Below, piece after piece: positions 21,980 to 34,111 of a DNA stretch of 64,000 bases; position 1 is the stretch's first letter, and each line of letters starts with the position of its first letter. The notes beneath the pieces were generated by a model. The model made no database searches. It was given only the letters and a program-made list of their open reading frames with translations, and had not been told where the DNA came from. A program made the translations under genes and the position numbers. Source of the DNA: Persicitalea jodogahamensis (GTDB lineage Bacteria; Bacteroidota; Bacteroidia; Cytophagales; Spirosomataceae). The DNA lies in contig NZ_BMXF01000005.1 in assembly GCF_014651615.1 (NCBI RefSeq), positions 124,001-188,000 of the forward strand, written 5' to 3'.

Positions 21980-22948
21980 TTACTTTTCAGATTCTACTTC
22001 GAATGCATATCGGATGTTCCAGCGGACGGTTTCGCCGGGCTTTACGGACAGTTTTATATAGGGTTCGGGACAGGAAGTCGTACGGCAGGCCCAGAAAACA
22101 ATCTTTTCCAAAGGACGGTCGCCGTCGATCTTTACGCCCGCACCCGTTTTAGTGTTTTTGATGTGGATGCGGTAGTCGTCCGGTGTGTTTTTAAAGCCTT
22201 CCAGACTCAGCGTGATAATATTTTCTTTCTCTTCCAGTTCACGATTATACACTACCTGCCTGCCCCTGGCTTCCACAATCGTGCCGAAGCCTTTTCCCTC
22301 GGCGCTGGTCTCAAAAGGAAAGGTCGTTTCGATGTTGGGCCCGGTGGGTTCGCCGTCGATGACGAAGAAGTTGTGATTATAAGTACTGGTTTCGATCGTC
22401 TTGCTGCCGGTATTTTTCAAACTATGCTCGAGTACCAACTCGGGCTTGTCCCTGGTCAGCTTCACCATTTTATGGTACTCGTAGCCGTAGCCATTTACGT
22501 CGGAAATTTTATGCGTGAAATCCACCCGATCTTTCTTGCTTTTCACCTTCCATTTTCCGGGATTTTTTATCTCGTAGTTTTTGGTAAAAGTGTAGGAGCC
22601 ATCGTCCGGTTTGACCAATCCGCCCACCCCTATTTTCAAAAACGCTCCGCCCACGGGTACTTCGTCGATGCCCACGGCGGTGAACTCCTCCACCGGACCC
22701 GTGATGGCATCGTGCAGCGTGGGCGTGTAGGGCCGCGTATTCCAGACATCGAAGTAGCGGTGGCCTTTGTATTGCAAGTCCGGCATCACGCCCGACCAGT
22801 CGAAACGCGTGCCGCGGTAGTAGCCGTTGTTTGCATCGGGCAAGTGCAGTTTGGCGGTGATGAGGCCATTGGAAATGGTGGCGGAGGGGTAGTCGGGAAC
22901 CGGGAAACCTAGGCTCAGGCAGAGGAGAATCGCTAGTTGCTTTTTCAT
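21980..22948 (-). CDS. Secreted galactose-mutarotase-fold protein of unknown function
   Basis: The 322-residue protein has a short signal peptide. Its repeated beta strands, a YNHNFFVIDGEPTGPN segment and WNTRPYTPTLHDAITGPVEEF recall the aldose-1-epimerase superfamily fold. The usual epimerase catalytic residues cannot be assigned with confidence. It is encoded immediately upstream of the PQQ dehydrogenase (39 bp) and downstream of two enolase-superfamily enzymes on the same strand. It may bring the sugar to the right anomer for the oxidase or bind a sugar acid. A purely binding role is equally possible. Confidence 0.6.
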   Translation of the reverse strand: MKKQLAILLCLSLGFPVPDYPSATISNGLITAKLHLPDANNGYYRGTRFDWSGVMPDLQYKGHRYFDVWNTRPYTPTLHDAITGPVEEFTAVGIDEVPVGGAFLKIGVGGLVKPDDGSYTFTKNYEIKNPGKWKVKSKKDRVDFTHKISDVNGYGYEYHKMVKLTRDKPELVLEHSLKNTGSKTIETSTYNHNFFVIDGEPTGPNIETTFPFETSAEGKGFGTIVEARGRQVVYNRELEEKENIITLSLEGFKNTPDDYRIHIKNTKTGAGVKIDGDRPLEKIVFWACRTTSCPEPYIKLSVKPGETVRWNIRYAFEVESEK

Positions 22949-23085
22949 GAATTTTACTTTTAATGAATGGGGGAATGAAGGTCACTCTATACTTCTCACC
23001 CTAACGGCAGGCTATTTCAAGACATTGGTAGCTCCCGGATTTTGATGGGTAGTTTACATCTATGTTTCACTAAACAGCGGCATTA

Positions 23086-24327
23086 TCACCAGTTATGAAT
23101 CGACCCATCCGGGGCCTTTAAAATCGGGTGCGGAAACTTAGTTTTTTCTTTCACCTCCATCACGAAAGTGGCTTTTTTGGGGTCGAACTTCACCCCCAGA
23201 CCGGGTTGGTCGTTGAGGTAGAGCTTTCCGTTTTTGAAATTGATAAAATCCTCGTTGAAATAAGGCGGACGCTCCGGCTCGCCGCCGCCCAACTCCATCA
23301 GACAGCGCGACGGGCTGCTCGAACCAAGTACATGCACCAGCGCGGCCGTGGATAGTGGCCCCGTGAAATGCGGAATCATGCCGACATAGTGCGTTTCGGC
23401 AATGGCAGCCAGTTTCTTGAATTCGGCAATGCCGCCCGTATTGGGAAGCGTGAAGCGGGTATAATCGATCAGGCGGTTTTCGATGAGCTCATTGGCATCC
23501 CAGCGGTCGCCAAATTGCTCACCGACGGCGATGGGTACTTTGGTTGCGGCCCGGACGGATTTATACACGCCCGGATTCTCCGAACGAACGAGGTCCTCGA
23601 CGAAATAGGGTTCGAGATTTTCCAGCGCGTTGCAGATTTTCAACCCGTCGGTCAGATCGAAGCGGGTGTGCAGGTCCACGGCCCAGTGACCGCCGCCACC
23701 CACGGCCTCGTCGATGCGCTTGCAGAATTCGATCGTTTTCTTCACATTCTCGTAGTAGTCGAAGGGCTGGTCGCCGTTGCCGCCCGTGGGGCCGATGCGG
23801 TATGCGCGGAGTCCGGCCTCGATGCAGTCGCGGGCGCGTTCTTCCTCGGTCTTGGCGGTGGAAGCGCGGAATCCGGTGGCGTAGCATTCCACGTAGTCGC
23901 GGGTCGCGCCACCCAGGAGTTCATAGACGGGTACTTTGAGCGCTTTGCCCTTCAAGTCCCAAAGTGCCATTTCGATGGCACCCAGGGCGTGGAGCTTTTC
24001 GCGGCCCGGCGGGTAGAACATGCCGCGATACACATACTGCCACAGGTGCTCGATACGGAAGGGATCCTCGCCGATCAGCATCTGAGCGCACTGCTCGATC
24101 ATATCCTTCGAGCCGCCCTCGCCGATGCCGATGATACCGCCGTCGGTTTCGACCTCTACGATGCCCCGCGCCTGATTGAACAGCGGCTTGTTGTAGCCCG
24201 GCGCGGCGTAGTAGCGGATTTTGGTAATTTTCAGGCCGGAGGCAGCTTCTGACTGGTGAAGCGGCAAGCCGGAAAGTACTGCGGCGGAGCCCAGGGCGGC
24301 GGATTTCAGGAAATTTCTTCTTTGCAT
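23086..24327 (-). CDS. Tat-exported mandelate racemase/muconate lactonizing-type enzyme (enolase superfamily)
   Basis: The 413-residue protein begins MQRRNFLKSAALGSAA, a near-ideal twin-arginine signal; the 18 extra codons upstream to 24381 are rejected for that reason. The enolase-superfamily barrel shows metal-ligand regions VDLHTRFD, EDLVRSEN and GEQFGDRW, and a late HFTGPLS motif with the probable catalytic His. The NGDQPFDYYENVKK and ECYATGFRAS segments are typical of galactonate or related acid-sugar dehydratases. It would act on a sugar acid in the periplasm, unlike most relatives, which are cytoplasmic. It clusters with a second Tat-type enolase-superfamily gene upstream and the PQQ dehydrogenase downstream. 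Confidence 0.82.
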   Translation of the reverse strand: MQRRNFLKSAALGSAAVLSGLPLHQSEAASGLKITKIRYYAAPGYNKPLFNQARGIVEVETDGGIIGIGEGGSKDMIEQCAQMLIGEDPFRIEHLWQYVYRGMFYPPGREKLHALGAIEMALWDLKGKALKVPVYELLGGATRDYVECYATGFRASTAKTEEERARDCIEAGLRAYRIGPTGGNGDQPFDYYENVKKTIEFCKRIDEAVGGGGHWAVDLHTRFDLTDGLKICNALENLEPYFVEDLVRSENPGVYKSVRAATKVPIAVGEQFGDRWDANELIENRLIDYTRFTLPNTGGIAEFKKLAAIAETHYVGMIPHFTGPLSTAALVHVLGSSSPSRCLMELGGGEPERPPYFNEDFINFKNGKLYLNDQPGLGVKFDPKKATFVMEVKEKTKFPHPILKAPDGSIHNW

Positions 24328-24470
24328 AGTGTATTGAATCACTTGCCGACCCTTTCCCCTATTATAAGATGGGGAAAGCAAGGTCGGTTGACGCTGATTA
24401 AATTAATGATAGAATAGAATTCTGAGTCAAAACCTCACTCATTCACTCATTCTGTCATTCAACATTGAAA

Positions 24471-25805
24471 TCAAGGCCGTATGATCGTCCCGTCAGCCCG
24501 GCGTACCTGCCAGTTAGACTTGGTGCCGATGGGGTACTTGGCCGCCTCTTTTTCGTTGATGTCCACGCCGAAACCGGGTACTTCATTGACCGACATGTAG
24601 CCGTCTTTCATCGTGGGGCAACCTGTGAAGACGTCCTTCATTTTGTCGGAGAAGTTTACCGCCTCCTGGATGCCAAAATTCCAGAGCGCGAAATCCATGT
24701 GCGCCTGCGCGGCGTGGCCCACGGGCGACACATCGCCGGGGCCATGCCAGGCCGTCCGGACGTTGAACCATTCACCCAGCCGCGCCACTTTCATGGCGGG
24801 CGTGAGGCCGCCGATCTGCGAGACGTGGCAACGGATGTAGTCGAACAGGCGGTTGGCCATCGGCTCCTTGAACTCATTGATGTTGTTGAACAATTCGCCC
24901 ATCGCGATGGGTACCGTCGTGGACATCCTGAGCTGCCGGAACCACTCCATATTTTCGGGCGAAAACGGATCTTCGATGAAGAAGGGGCGGTACTCTTCCA
25001 GCTTCTTGATCATGTTGATAGCATTCATCGGCTGCACCCGCTCATGGATGTCGTGGAGCAATTCCAACTCCTCGCCGACGCGCTCACGCACCGTCTTGAA
25101 CATGAGCGGCACCGATTTCAGGTAAGCCTGCTCGTTCATAAAGTTGTCCGTCGCGCCGCCGAAGCCTGCCGCTTTATAATCAGGCTGCTGGGCGGTGGCT
25201 CCCACCGCTCCGTAGCCGCCCTGCTGGATGCGAATGTGCTTGAAGCCCTGCGCCTGAAACTTTTGCACATCGTCGGCCACCGCTTCGGGTGAATTGCCGT
25301 TGGCGTGGGTGTAGCAGGGAATCGCAAAGCGCACTTTACCGCCTAATAATTGATAAACGGGCATCCCGGCCCGTTTGCCTTTGATGTCCCAAAGTGCCTG
25401 ATCGAGGCCGCTGAGAGCATTGTTGAGCACGGGACCATTGCGCCAGTAGGAGCTCACATAGGCCCCCTGCCAGATGTCCTCGATGTTGTCGACGTCCTTA
25501 CCGTTGGCAAACTCATCGAGGTAGGTATTGATGGCCGGAAGTACCACAGCGGCGCGCTGCGTGAAGGTGGAGCACCCCAGACCGTACAAACCCGGTTCGG
25601 AAGTCTCAACCTTGACCACGATGAGGTTGGAGCCTTGCGGGGCTGTGGCAATGGCCCGCACTTTGGTGATTTTGACGGGCTTCATGGCCGCCGCGTAGGC
25701 AGGCGTTCCCGCCGCTTCCCGCGCTTCTGCGCTGGAAATTCCGCCAAACAGACCCAGCAAACCCGCTGAGCCGCCCAATGCTTTTATGGTATCTCGCCTT
25801 TTCAT
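24471..25805 (-). CDS. Tat-type D-mannonate/gluconate dehydratase-like enzyme (RspA/ManD family)
   Basis: The 444-residue protein starts MKRRDTIKALGGSAG, a Tat-like leader. It is of the ManD type in the enolase superfamily: LGCSTFTQRA, DIWQGAYVSSYWRNGP, ELLHDIHERVQP, EDPFSPENMEWF, GELFNNINEF and WHGPGDVSPVGHAA carry the metal ligands and the acid/base His. Members dehydrate D-mannonate or D-gluconate to 2-keto-3-deoxy acids, many with low rates. Export to the periplasm would match acids made there by the PQQ dehydrogenase. It is the first gene of a four-gene minus-strand cluster reaching to 19736. Confidence 0.82.
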   Translation of the reverse strand: MKRRDTIKALGGSAGLLGLFGGISSAEAREAAGTPAYAAAMKPVKITKVRAIATAPQGSNLIVVKVETSEPGLYGLGCSTFTQRAAVVLPAINTYLDEFANGKDVDNIEDIWQGAYVSSYWRNGPVLNNALSGLDQALWDIKGKRAGMPVYQLLGGKVRFAIPCYTHANGNSPEAVADDVQKFQAQGFKHIRIQQGGYGAVGATAQQPDYKAAGFGGATDNFMNEQAYLKSVPLMFKTVRERVGEELELLHDIHERVQPMNAINMIKKLEEYRPFFIEDPFSPENMEWFRQLRMSTTVPIAMGELFNNINEFKEPMANRLFDYIRCHVSQIGGLTPAMKVARLGEWFNVRTAWHGPGDVSPVGHAAQAHMDFALWNFGIQEAVNFSDKMKDVFTGCPTMKDGYMSVNEVPGFGVDINEKEAAKYPIGTKSNWQVRRADGTIIRP

Positions 25806-26132
25806 AAACTAGTGAATTAGTGACTGTCACAATGAAAAAGACAAAAATTCCTGTATTCTATTCGCCAATCGTTGAGTTAGAGAATGTATTTCTGTCTAGC
25901 TCGCTACCTGTGGAGCGGAAGGAGTGGCTCTTGCCGTTAAGTCCCAATAACGAAGGGGACACTGCCTTTGGCAAGCCATATCAGTCAAAAGTGGTATGGC
26001 TGTCAGTGATTTTTTAAAGCACACCTATCTGAATCATCGATAAATGGGATGTTTACCCAAAAAGACACTGCTCCGATAGTCAAACAGAAAGAAAAGGCTC
26101 AAACAGCGTACTTTGCACAAAATTAAAAGACG
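25806..26132. other. Intergenic region between divergent genes; no firm gene
   Basis: This 327-bp region separates two divergent genes. A 61-codon reading frame starting at the second ATG near 25832 (MKKTKIPVFYS) ends at 26017. It has no recognisable family, so it is not called. A near-consensus promoter word TACTTTGC lies at 26109-26116, 17 bp before the methyltransferase gene. Confidence 0.4.
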
Positions 26133-26711
26133 ATGACCGAAGAGATTAACCAAAACTACCCGCCTGCCTACCTGAAAATCGACGCCGCTACCCAGGCCAG
26201 CGGCTTCACCATGCCCTCCGATCCGCTAACCTGCTCGCTGTTGCGCACCCTTGCTGCGGCCAAGCCGGGCGGTAAGTTTCTGGAACTGGGCACGGGAACG
26301 GGCCTGGCCACCGCCTGGATTCTGGATGGTATGGACGGGGAAGCTACTTTGGTTTCGTTCGACAATGACGCCACCCTGCTGGCGATTGCCAGAGAATTTC
26401 TGGGAGAAGACAGACGCCTGAGTCTCGTAGAGGCGGACGGCGAGGCGTGGGTGCAAGCCAACGCCGGGCAGAAGTTCGACTACATTTTCGCCGACACCTG
26501 GCATGGCAAGTACCTCTTGCTGGACGAGGTACTGGCCATGCTGAACCCCGGCGGCTTGTACATCGTGGACGATATGCTGCCGCAACCCAACTGGCCCGAA
26601 GGCCACGCCGAAAAGGCAGCAAACTTTGTAAAGTACCTGGAATCGCAAAGCGATTTGCTCGTGTCCAAACTACACTGGGCCACGGGAGTAATTGTGGCGG
26701 TGAAGCGGTAG
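26133..26711 (+). CDS. Class I SAM-dependent O-methyltransferase
   Basis: The 192-residue protein has the Rossmann methyltransferase motifs: LELGTGTGLATAWIL (SAM-binding motif I, about residue 50), the acidic end of strand 2 in SFDNDATLL, and FDYIFADTWHGKYLLLDEVLAML followed by NPGGLYIVDD. The FADTWHGKY region resembles COMT-type O-methyltransferases that act on small hydroxylated molecules. No signal peptide, so cytoplasmic. It stands alone, convergent with the cytochrome gene to its right and divergent from the dehydratase cluster. The substrate is unknown. Confidence 0.85.
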   Translation: MTEEINQNYPPAYLKIDAATQASGFTMPSDPLTCSLLRTLAAAKPGGKFLELGTGTGLATAWILDGMDGEATLVSFDNDATLLAIAREFLGEDRRLSLVEADGEAWVQANAGQKFDYIFADTWHGKYLLLDEVLAMLNPGGLYIVDDMLPQPNWPEGHAEKAANFVKYLESQSDLLVSKLHWATGVIVAVKR

Positions 26712-26745
26712 AGTGGAGGTTAGCGCTCCCTGGGTTTCCTTTCCC

Positions 26746-29613
26746 TCAAAAACTCATCAAGTACCCCGTCAGATCCGCCAGCGCCTGCTCGTCCAGTCCC
26801 AGCGACGTGGGATCAGGCATGAGCGAGTTGGGTAGTTTTTCGCGGCTTTTGATTTGGTCGGCCTTGATGGCGTGTTGCTTTCCGGCGGCGTCCTTGAGGA
26901 CGACCGTCGGGCCGTCGCTCAACAGGAAGCCAAAGTAGCTTTCGCCGTTTTTGGTTGTGATCGTGTAGGCCTCGTAGCCGAAGACGATACTGGCCGAGGG
27001 GTTGACGATGGCGTCCAGGAGAGTTATTTTATCGAATTTCTGGTGAATCATCGTCAGGTCGGGGCCAATGTCCGCGCCGCTTTCGCCGTGGCGGTGGCAG
27101 GAGGCGCAGTTGTTGGTGAAGACCTGTTGCCCGTGCTTGGGATCGGCCTTCATGCGGGCCGCAAAATCCACCCGAAGTACCTTCCCGGCGCGGGGAAAAA
27201 ACTGGCTGGCGAGTACCCGCACATTCTGGTCAGGATTCCTGAATAATTGCTCGCTGACCGCCTCCGCTACCTTGCCGGGTAGTTGCCCCTGCGACTTCAT
27301 GTCGATGAGCATATTACCGCCGTTGGCGTTGTCGGCCATCCTTCGGGCGGCTTCGATCTTCTGCGCCTCCGTCGATGACTTGTCCCGAACTACCTCCTTC
27401 AATTCCAGCATTTTCTTATAGGCAGGCGTCATAGCCTGAGCTGCGGCGGTTTCCCAATCCATCAGGTCGGCCCAGTCGTTGGTTTGCCGGAAATTAACCC
27501 AATACAAGGCGGTAGACGATACGTCGGGCAATGGTGATTTTGTGAGGGCCAGCATATTTTCTGCCGCTTTTTTGGTGTTGATAAAAGCGAGGGCGGTCAG
27601 TGCCTTGCGGCGTTCGGCGGCATCGACTTTTGCGGAAATGGCTCGCGCTTTAAGGTCATCGGTGGCTTGAGCAGGATGCAGCCGCCAGGTAAGGGCGGCG
27701 CGGGGTAGCAACCATTGTGCCGGGCTTGCCCTGAAAGTTTGTTTGACCAACTCATACACTTCGTTCTCCTTGCCATCCGCCGCCGTGCCAATGGCTTCCA
27801 GCAGCCACGGATCTTTGCCATCATAGGTTTTTATCAGTTGAGCAATGGACGCCTTCGCTTCGGCAAAAGGAATGTCGCGCAGGGCAATGCCCACTTCCCG
27901 CCGCACGGCGGCGTCCCGGTCTTTAGCCATCCTTTCCAAAACAGCTTGATTGGCCTCGCCGATTGACCGTAAGGCACGAAAGGCAACCAAACGCTCATCG
28001 GCTTGCGGCGAATCCAGTAGTTTTTTTACTTCACTTTTTCCTTGATCGCCCAATTGCGCCATGAGCCAAATGGCCCGCGCCCGGTGGTAGGGGTTTTCGG
28101 CGGTGAGTAGTTTTTTGACTTCGCCAACTACTACATCACCTTTTTTTTGCAAAGCATTGAATCCCAAAGCCCGCACATTGACCGCCGGACTTTTCAGGGC
28201 ATCTATCATGCCCGCCGTTGTACTCAGGTCGAGGTTGGGCGTGGTGAGCTTCTTGCCTTTGGGCGTGATGCGGTAGATGCGCCCGTAGCCCTTCTTGTCC
28301 TGCATGGCGTGGCCGCCCACGATGGGATCGTACCAGTCGGCCACGTACCAGGCACCATCTGGACCAACGGCGATGTCCGACGGGCGGAACCACTTGCGGG
28401 TATCGGTGTCGGTCTCGAACCACTCATAGCGCTCGGAAGCCTGGGGGAAGGAACTAATCAGGTCTTTTCTTTTTAATGAAAACCCCGCGCCTGTCTGCTC
28501 AGGTTGGTAAGCAAAAACTACGTTTCGCCCCGCCTCACAGCTCAGCAAAGTACCCCTGTACTGAGCGCCCATTGCGTCACCTTCGTAGAACACGATCCCC
28601 GTGGGCGAACCCGCGCCGCTGTTGTCTCCGGCGGGCATCACACCCGGATCGTCCTGATGCCAGTGCGCCTCGAACATCGTTTGGCCGGGGCGGCGATCAG
28701 CCTGCCAGAAGCGGGTGCCATCGGCGGCAAAGTACCCGGCGTTGCCGTTTTCGGGCAGGAACGACACCCGGCAGGTAACTACCTGGTCATCATTGTCATT
28801 TTGCCACATATTGCCGTAGCTGTCAAGGCATACCTCGTAGCTGTTGCGAAAGTTATGGCCCAGTACTTTAAGCCCGGTGCCATCAGGATTGATCCGCAGG
28901 GCCAGGCCGCCGACCCACACGCGGCCATCGTCCGATTTCCGGTTACCGGAGTTGGTGTTGTTGTAGGGCGTACCGCCGTTGTATAGCGCCCCGCTGTTGA
29001 GTGTCCAGCCGCTTTTGTCGGTCACAGTATGCGGCCCGGCGTTGCCGGTGTTAAAGTACCAGCGGCCATCCGGCCCGGTCACGAGCGAGTGCAGCGAGTG
29101 GTCGTGGTCGAAGCCGCCAAAGCCCGTCAGGAAAACCTCGCGCTCGTCAGGCTTGTCATCGCCATTGGTGTCGGTGTAAATGATCAGATTCGGAGCGCAG
29201 GAAACGATGACCTTGTTATCAATCACGGCGATACCGAGTGGGGCGGTGAGGAGCGTGTCTTCCACATACACCTTGGAAGATTCGGCCTTGCCATCGCCAT
29301 CGCGGTCTTCCAGAATCATGACACGATCGCCTTTTTGCTGGTGCGAAAGGCGCTTTTCCGGCTCGGTTTTGAAGCTGCGGTAGTTGACCGCCTCGGTAAT
29401 CCAAACCCGCCCCCGCGCGTCGATGTCCATATTGGTGGGGTTGTAGAACATCGGAGCCTCGGCCCAGAGCGTAGCCTCCAGGTCGTCGGGAACGTAGAGG
29501 CGGGAGTTCTCGTCGGTGGGTGCCCATACCTTGACTGCCGTGAGGGAGACAAGCAAAGTGACGCCGAGGATAATGGTAGCGTAGCGAATCAAGATCAAGG
29601 ATTTGGCTTTCAT
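26746..29613 (-). CDS. PVC-type cytochrome: dehydrogenase propeller, HEAT repeats and C-terminal haem c
   Basis: The 955-residue secreted protein combines three parts. An N-terminal membrane-bound-dehydrogenase-type propeller (about residues 35-430, VPDDLEATLWAEAPMFYNPTNMDID) resembles soluble glucose/sorbosone dehydrogenases. HEAT-like repeats follow (about 480-770, ALKSPAVNVRALGFNALQKKG). The C-terminal haem module has CASCH at 836-840 and is of the PVC type. Such proteins are common in Planctomycetes and Bacteroidota and are linked to oxidation of sugars, but few have proven substrates. It lies 185 bp downstream of the TIM-barrel isomerase gene, across a repeat with three hairpins. Confidence 0.85.
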   Translation of the reverse strand: MKAKSLILIRYATIILGVTLLVSLTAVKVWAPTDENSRLYVPDDLEATLWAEAPMFYNPTNMDIDARGRVWITEAVNYRSFKTEPEKRLSHQQKGDRVMILEDRDGDGKAESSKVYVEDTLLTAPLGIAVIDNKVIVSCAPNLIIYTDTNGDDKPDEREVFLTGFGGFDHDHSLHSLVTGPDGRWYFNTGNAGPHTVTDKSGWTLNSGALYNGGTPYNNTNSGNRKSDDGRVWVGGLALRINPDGTGLKVLGHNFRNSYEVCLDSYGNMWQNDNDDQVVTCRVSFLPENGNAGYFAADGTRFWQADRRPGQTMFEAHWHQDDPGVMPAGDNSGAGSPTGIVFYEGDAMGAQYRGTLLSCEAGRNVVFAYQPEQTGAGFSLKRKDLISSFPQASERYEWFETDTDTRKWFRPSDIAVGPDGAWYVADWYDPIVGGHAMQDKKGYGRIYRITPKGKKLTTPNLDLSTTAGMIDALKSPAVNVRALGFNALQKKGDVVVGEVKKLLTAENPYHRARAIWLMAQLGDQGKSEVKKLLDSPQADERLVAFRALRSIGEANQAVLERMAKDRDAAVRREVGIALRDIPFAEAKASIAQLIKTYDGKDPWLLEAIGTAADGKENEVYELVKQTFRASPAQWLLPRAALTWRLHPAQATDDLKARAISAKVDAAERRKALTALAFINTKKAAENMLALTKSPLPDVSSTALYWVNFRQTNDWADLMDWETAAAQAMTPAYKKMLELKEVVRDKSSTEAQKIEAARRMADNANGGNMLIDMKSQGQLPGKVAEAVSEQLFRNPDQNVRVLASQFFPRAGKVLRVDFAARMKADPKHGQQVFTNNCASCHRHGESGADIGPDLTMIHQKFDKITLLDAIVNPSASIVFGYEAYTITTKNGESYFGFLLSDGPTVVLKDAAGKQHAIKADQIKSREKLPNSLMPDPTSLGLDEQALADLTGYLMSF

Positions 29614-29655
29614 ACTATCGTCAAGACAATTGGGACCTAGCGCGTATCGTATTTT

Positions 29656-29743
29656 GCCCTCTCAGGGCTTAAATTTCGTATGGAATGTTTCCACAAAAAC
29701 GATGGGCTACACCCATCGCTGACATATTACGCCCCGTTGGGGC
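29656..29743. repeat. Intergenic element of three consecutive hairpins
   Basis: Three short palindromes follow one another: GCCCT-CTC-AGGGC (29656-29668), CGATGGG-CTACA-CCCATCG (29700-29718) and GCCCC-GTT-GGGGC (29731-29743). The layout and words are like the interspersed palindromic repeats seen between genes in many Bacteroidota. It sits between the isomerase gene and the PVC cytochrome gene, both on the minus strand. No coding capacity is seen. Confidence 0.65.
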
Positions 29744-29798
29744 TGTTTTTGGGAGATTCTTTCAAAGGCCGATGACCGACCGCCGAAAGCCGACCACC

Positions 29799-30665
29799 CT
29801 ACGCAAACTCAAAAAGCTTTTCCAGATAACGGCGGTTGTGCTGGTAGGTTTCTACCGGGTCAGCGCCTTTGGGTGTGGCCCCTTCGATCTGCATCCAGCC
29901 CTGGTAGTTGATTTTTTTGAGCAACGTAGCCACGCGGGGCCAGTCGACGGTACCTTCGCCAAGACGGAAGCCGTTTTCCTTCATGTGCAGTTCGCAGATC
30001 ATGTCTTTGCCCAGAAAAGGGATTTCTTCGTAGATGTCGTGGCCTGCGTCGGCGGAGTTGCGCGAATCGTAATATACCTTGACGGCTTTGGAACCCACAG
30101 CGTCGATGATTTTCAGATGTTCCCGCGCGCTCAGGTACGACTCGACGCCGAGCGTGACACCCTGTTTCTCGGCGTGGGGAGCGACTTTTTTAAGCCGTTC
30201 GATCACCATTTTCTGGCCAGCCTCATCGTCGCGCAATTCGCCGTTGCCAAAAAAAGCCAGCAGAATCACCTTTACCCCCAATGCTTTGGCCGCATCCACG
30301 CTGTTCCATACCCATTCTTCGGTGCGCGGTTCCGATTTGTAAGGAGTGCGGTTCAACTCGCCAATAGCCAGGCTGGAAACCATGATCCCGGTACGCTGAG
30401 CGGCATCTTTTATGCCTTGTAGCGTCGATGAAACCGACAGCCCCGCCTCATCGTCTTTGGTGTTGTAACTGACCTGCAAGCCTTGCAAACCAATTTTCCT
30501 GGCTATGTCAAAAGTACCGGGATTCAACCTCGGGCCGATGGACCAGTCGCAGGCCCCGAGCTGAAAGCGGGGTTTGGCTTTGGCGGCAAGGTTTCCGGTA
30601 AGCCCCGCGCCCAGCAGCAGAGCGGTAGTTTTGAGGGCATCGCGACGGTTGAGTATGGTTTTCAT
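29799..30665 (-). CDS. Tat-exported sugar phosphate isomerase/epimerase-like TIM barrel
   Basis: The 288-residue protein has a Tat-like leader (NRRDALKTTALLLGAG) and an AP-endonuclease-2/xylose-isomerase-type barrel. Likely metal ligands are in GVESYLSAREH, VYYDSRNSADAGHD, CELHMKENG and MQIEGATPKG. Exported members are associated with sugar isomerisation or epimerisation, and some related enzymes act on 3-keto sugars. It follows the GH106 gene on the same strand, separated by a 16-bp imperfect inverted repeat, and may work on the rhamnose-type or oxidised sugars released there. The substrate is inferred only. Confidence 0.75.
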   Translation of the reverse strand: MKTILNRRDALKTTALLLGAGLTGNLAAKAKPRFQLGACDWSIGPRLNPGTFDIARKIGLQGLQVSYNTKDDEAGLSVSSTLQGIKDAAQRTGIMVSSLAIGELNRTPYKSEPRTEEWVWNSVDAAKALGVKVILLAFFGNGELRDDEAGQKMVIERLKKVAPHAEKQGVTLGVESYLSAREHLKIIDAVGSKAVKVYYDSRNSADAGHDIYEEIPFLGKDMICELHMKENGFRLGEGTVDWPRVATLLKKINYQGWMQIEGATPKGADPVETYQHNRRYLEKLFEFA

Positions 30666-30670
30666 AAAAA

Positions 30671-30715
30671 TTTCCCGACATCAGTATATACAGGTAAAGT
30701 ACTGATGCCGGGAAA
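30671..30715. repeat. Long inverted repeat between GH106 and isomerase genes
   Basis: The arms TTTCCCGACATCAGTA (30671-30686) and TACTGATGCCGGGAAA (30700-30715) pair over 16 bp with one mismatch and a 13-nt loop. It lies just upstream of the isomerase start and would form a stable RNA hairpin in the minus-strand transcript. There is no T-run, so a regulator site, RNA-processing element or weak terminator are all possible. Confidence 0.55.
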
Positions 30716-30782
30716 TCTATCTCTGTGGTCGGGATTATTGAAAAACTACCTTGACCCTACAAATCGAGGCAAGCCGATTGAT

Positions 30783-34073
<3,291 letters not shown>

Positions 34074-34111
34074 GAAAGGGGATCGGGGGTTTGTTGCTTT
34101 CTGAGTTTAGA

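Noticed and set aside
21959-22912. 317-codon plus-strand frame opposite the mutarotase-fold gene
   Set aside because: No recognisable domain; long antisense frames are frequent opposite GC-rich genes here, and the minus-strand gene has a signal peptide and operon context.
23368-24252. 294-codon plus-strand frame opposite the mandelate racemase-type gene
   Set aside because: Antisense shadow of a well-supported enzyme gene with Tat leader and metal-ligand motifs.
25832-26017. 61-codon frame MKKTKIPVFYS
   Set aside because: No family, no operon partner and it lies in the promoter gap of divergent genes; evidence is too thin to call.
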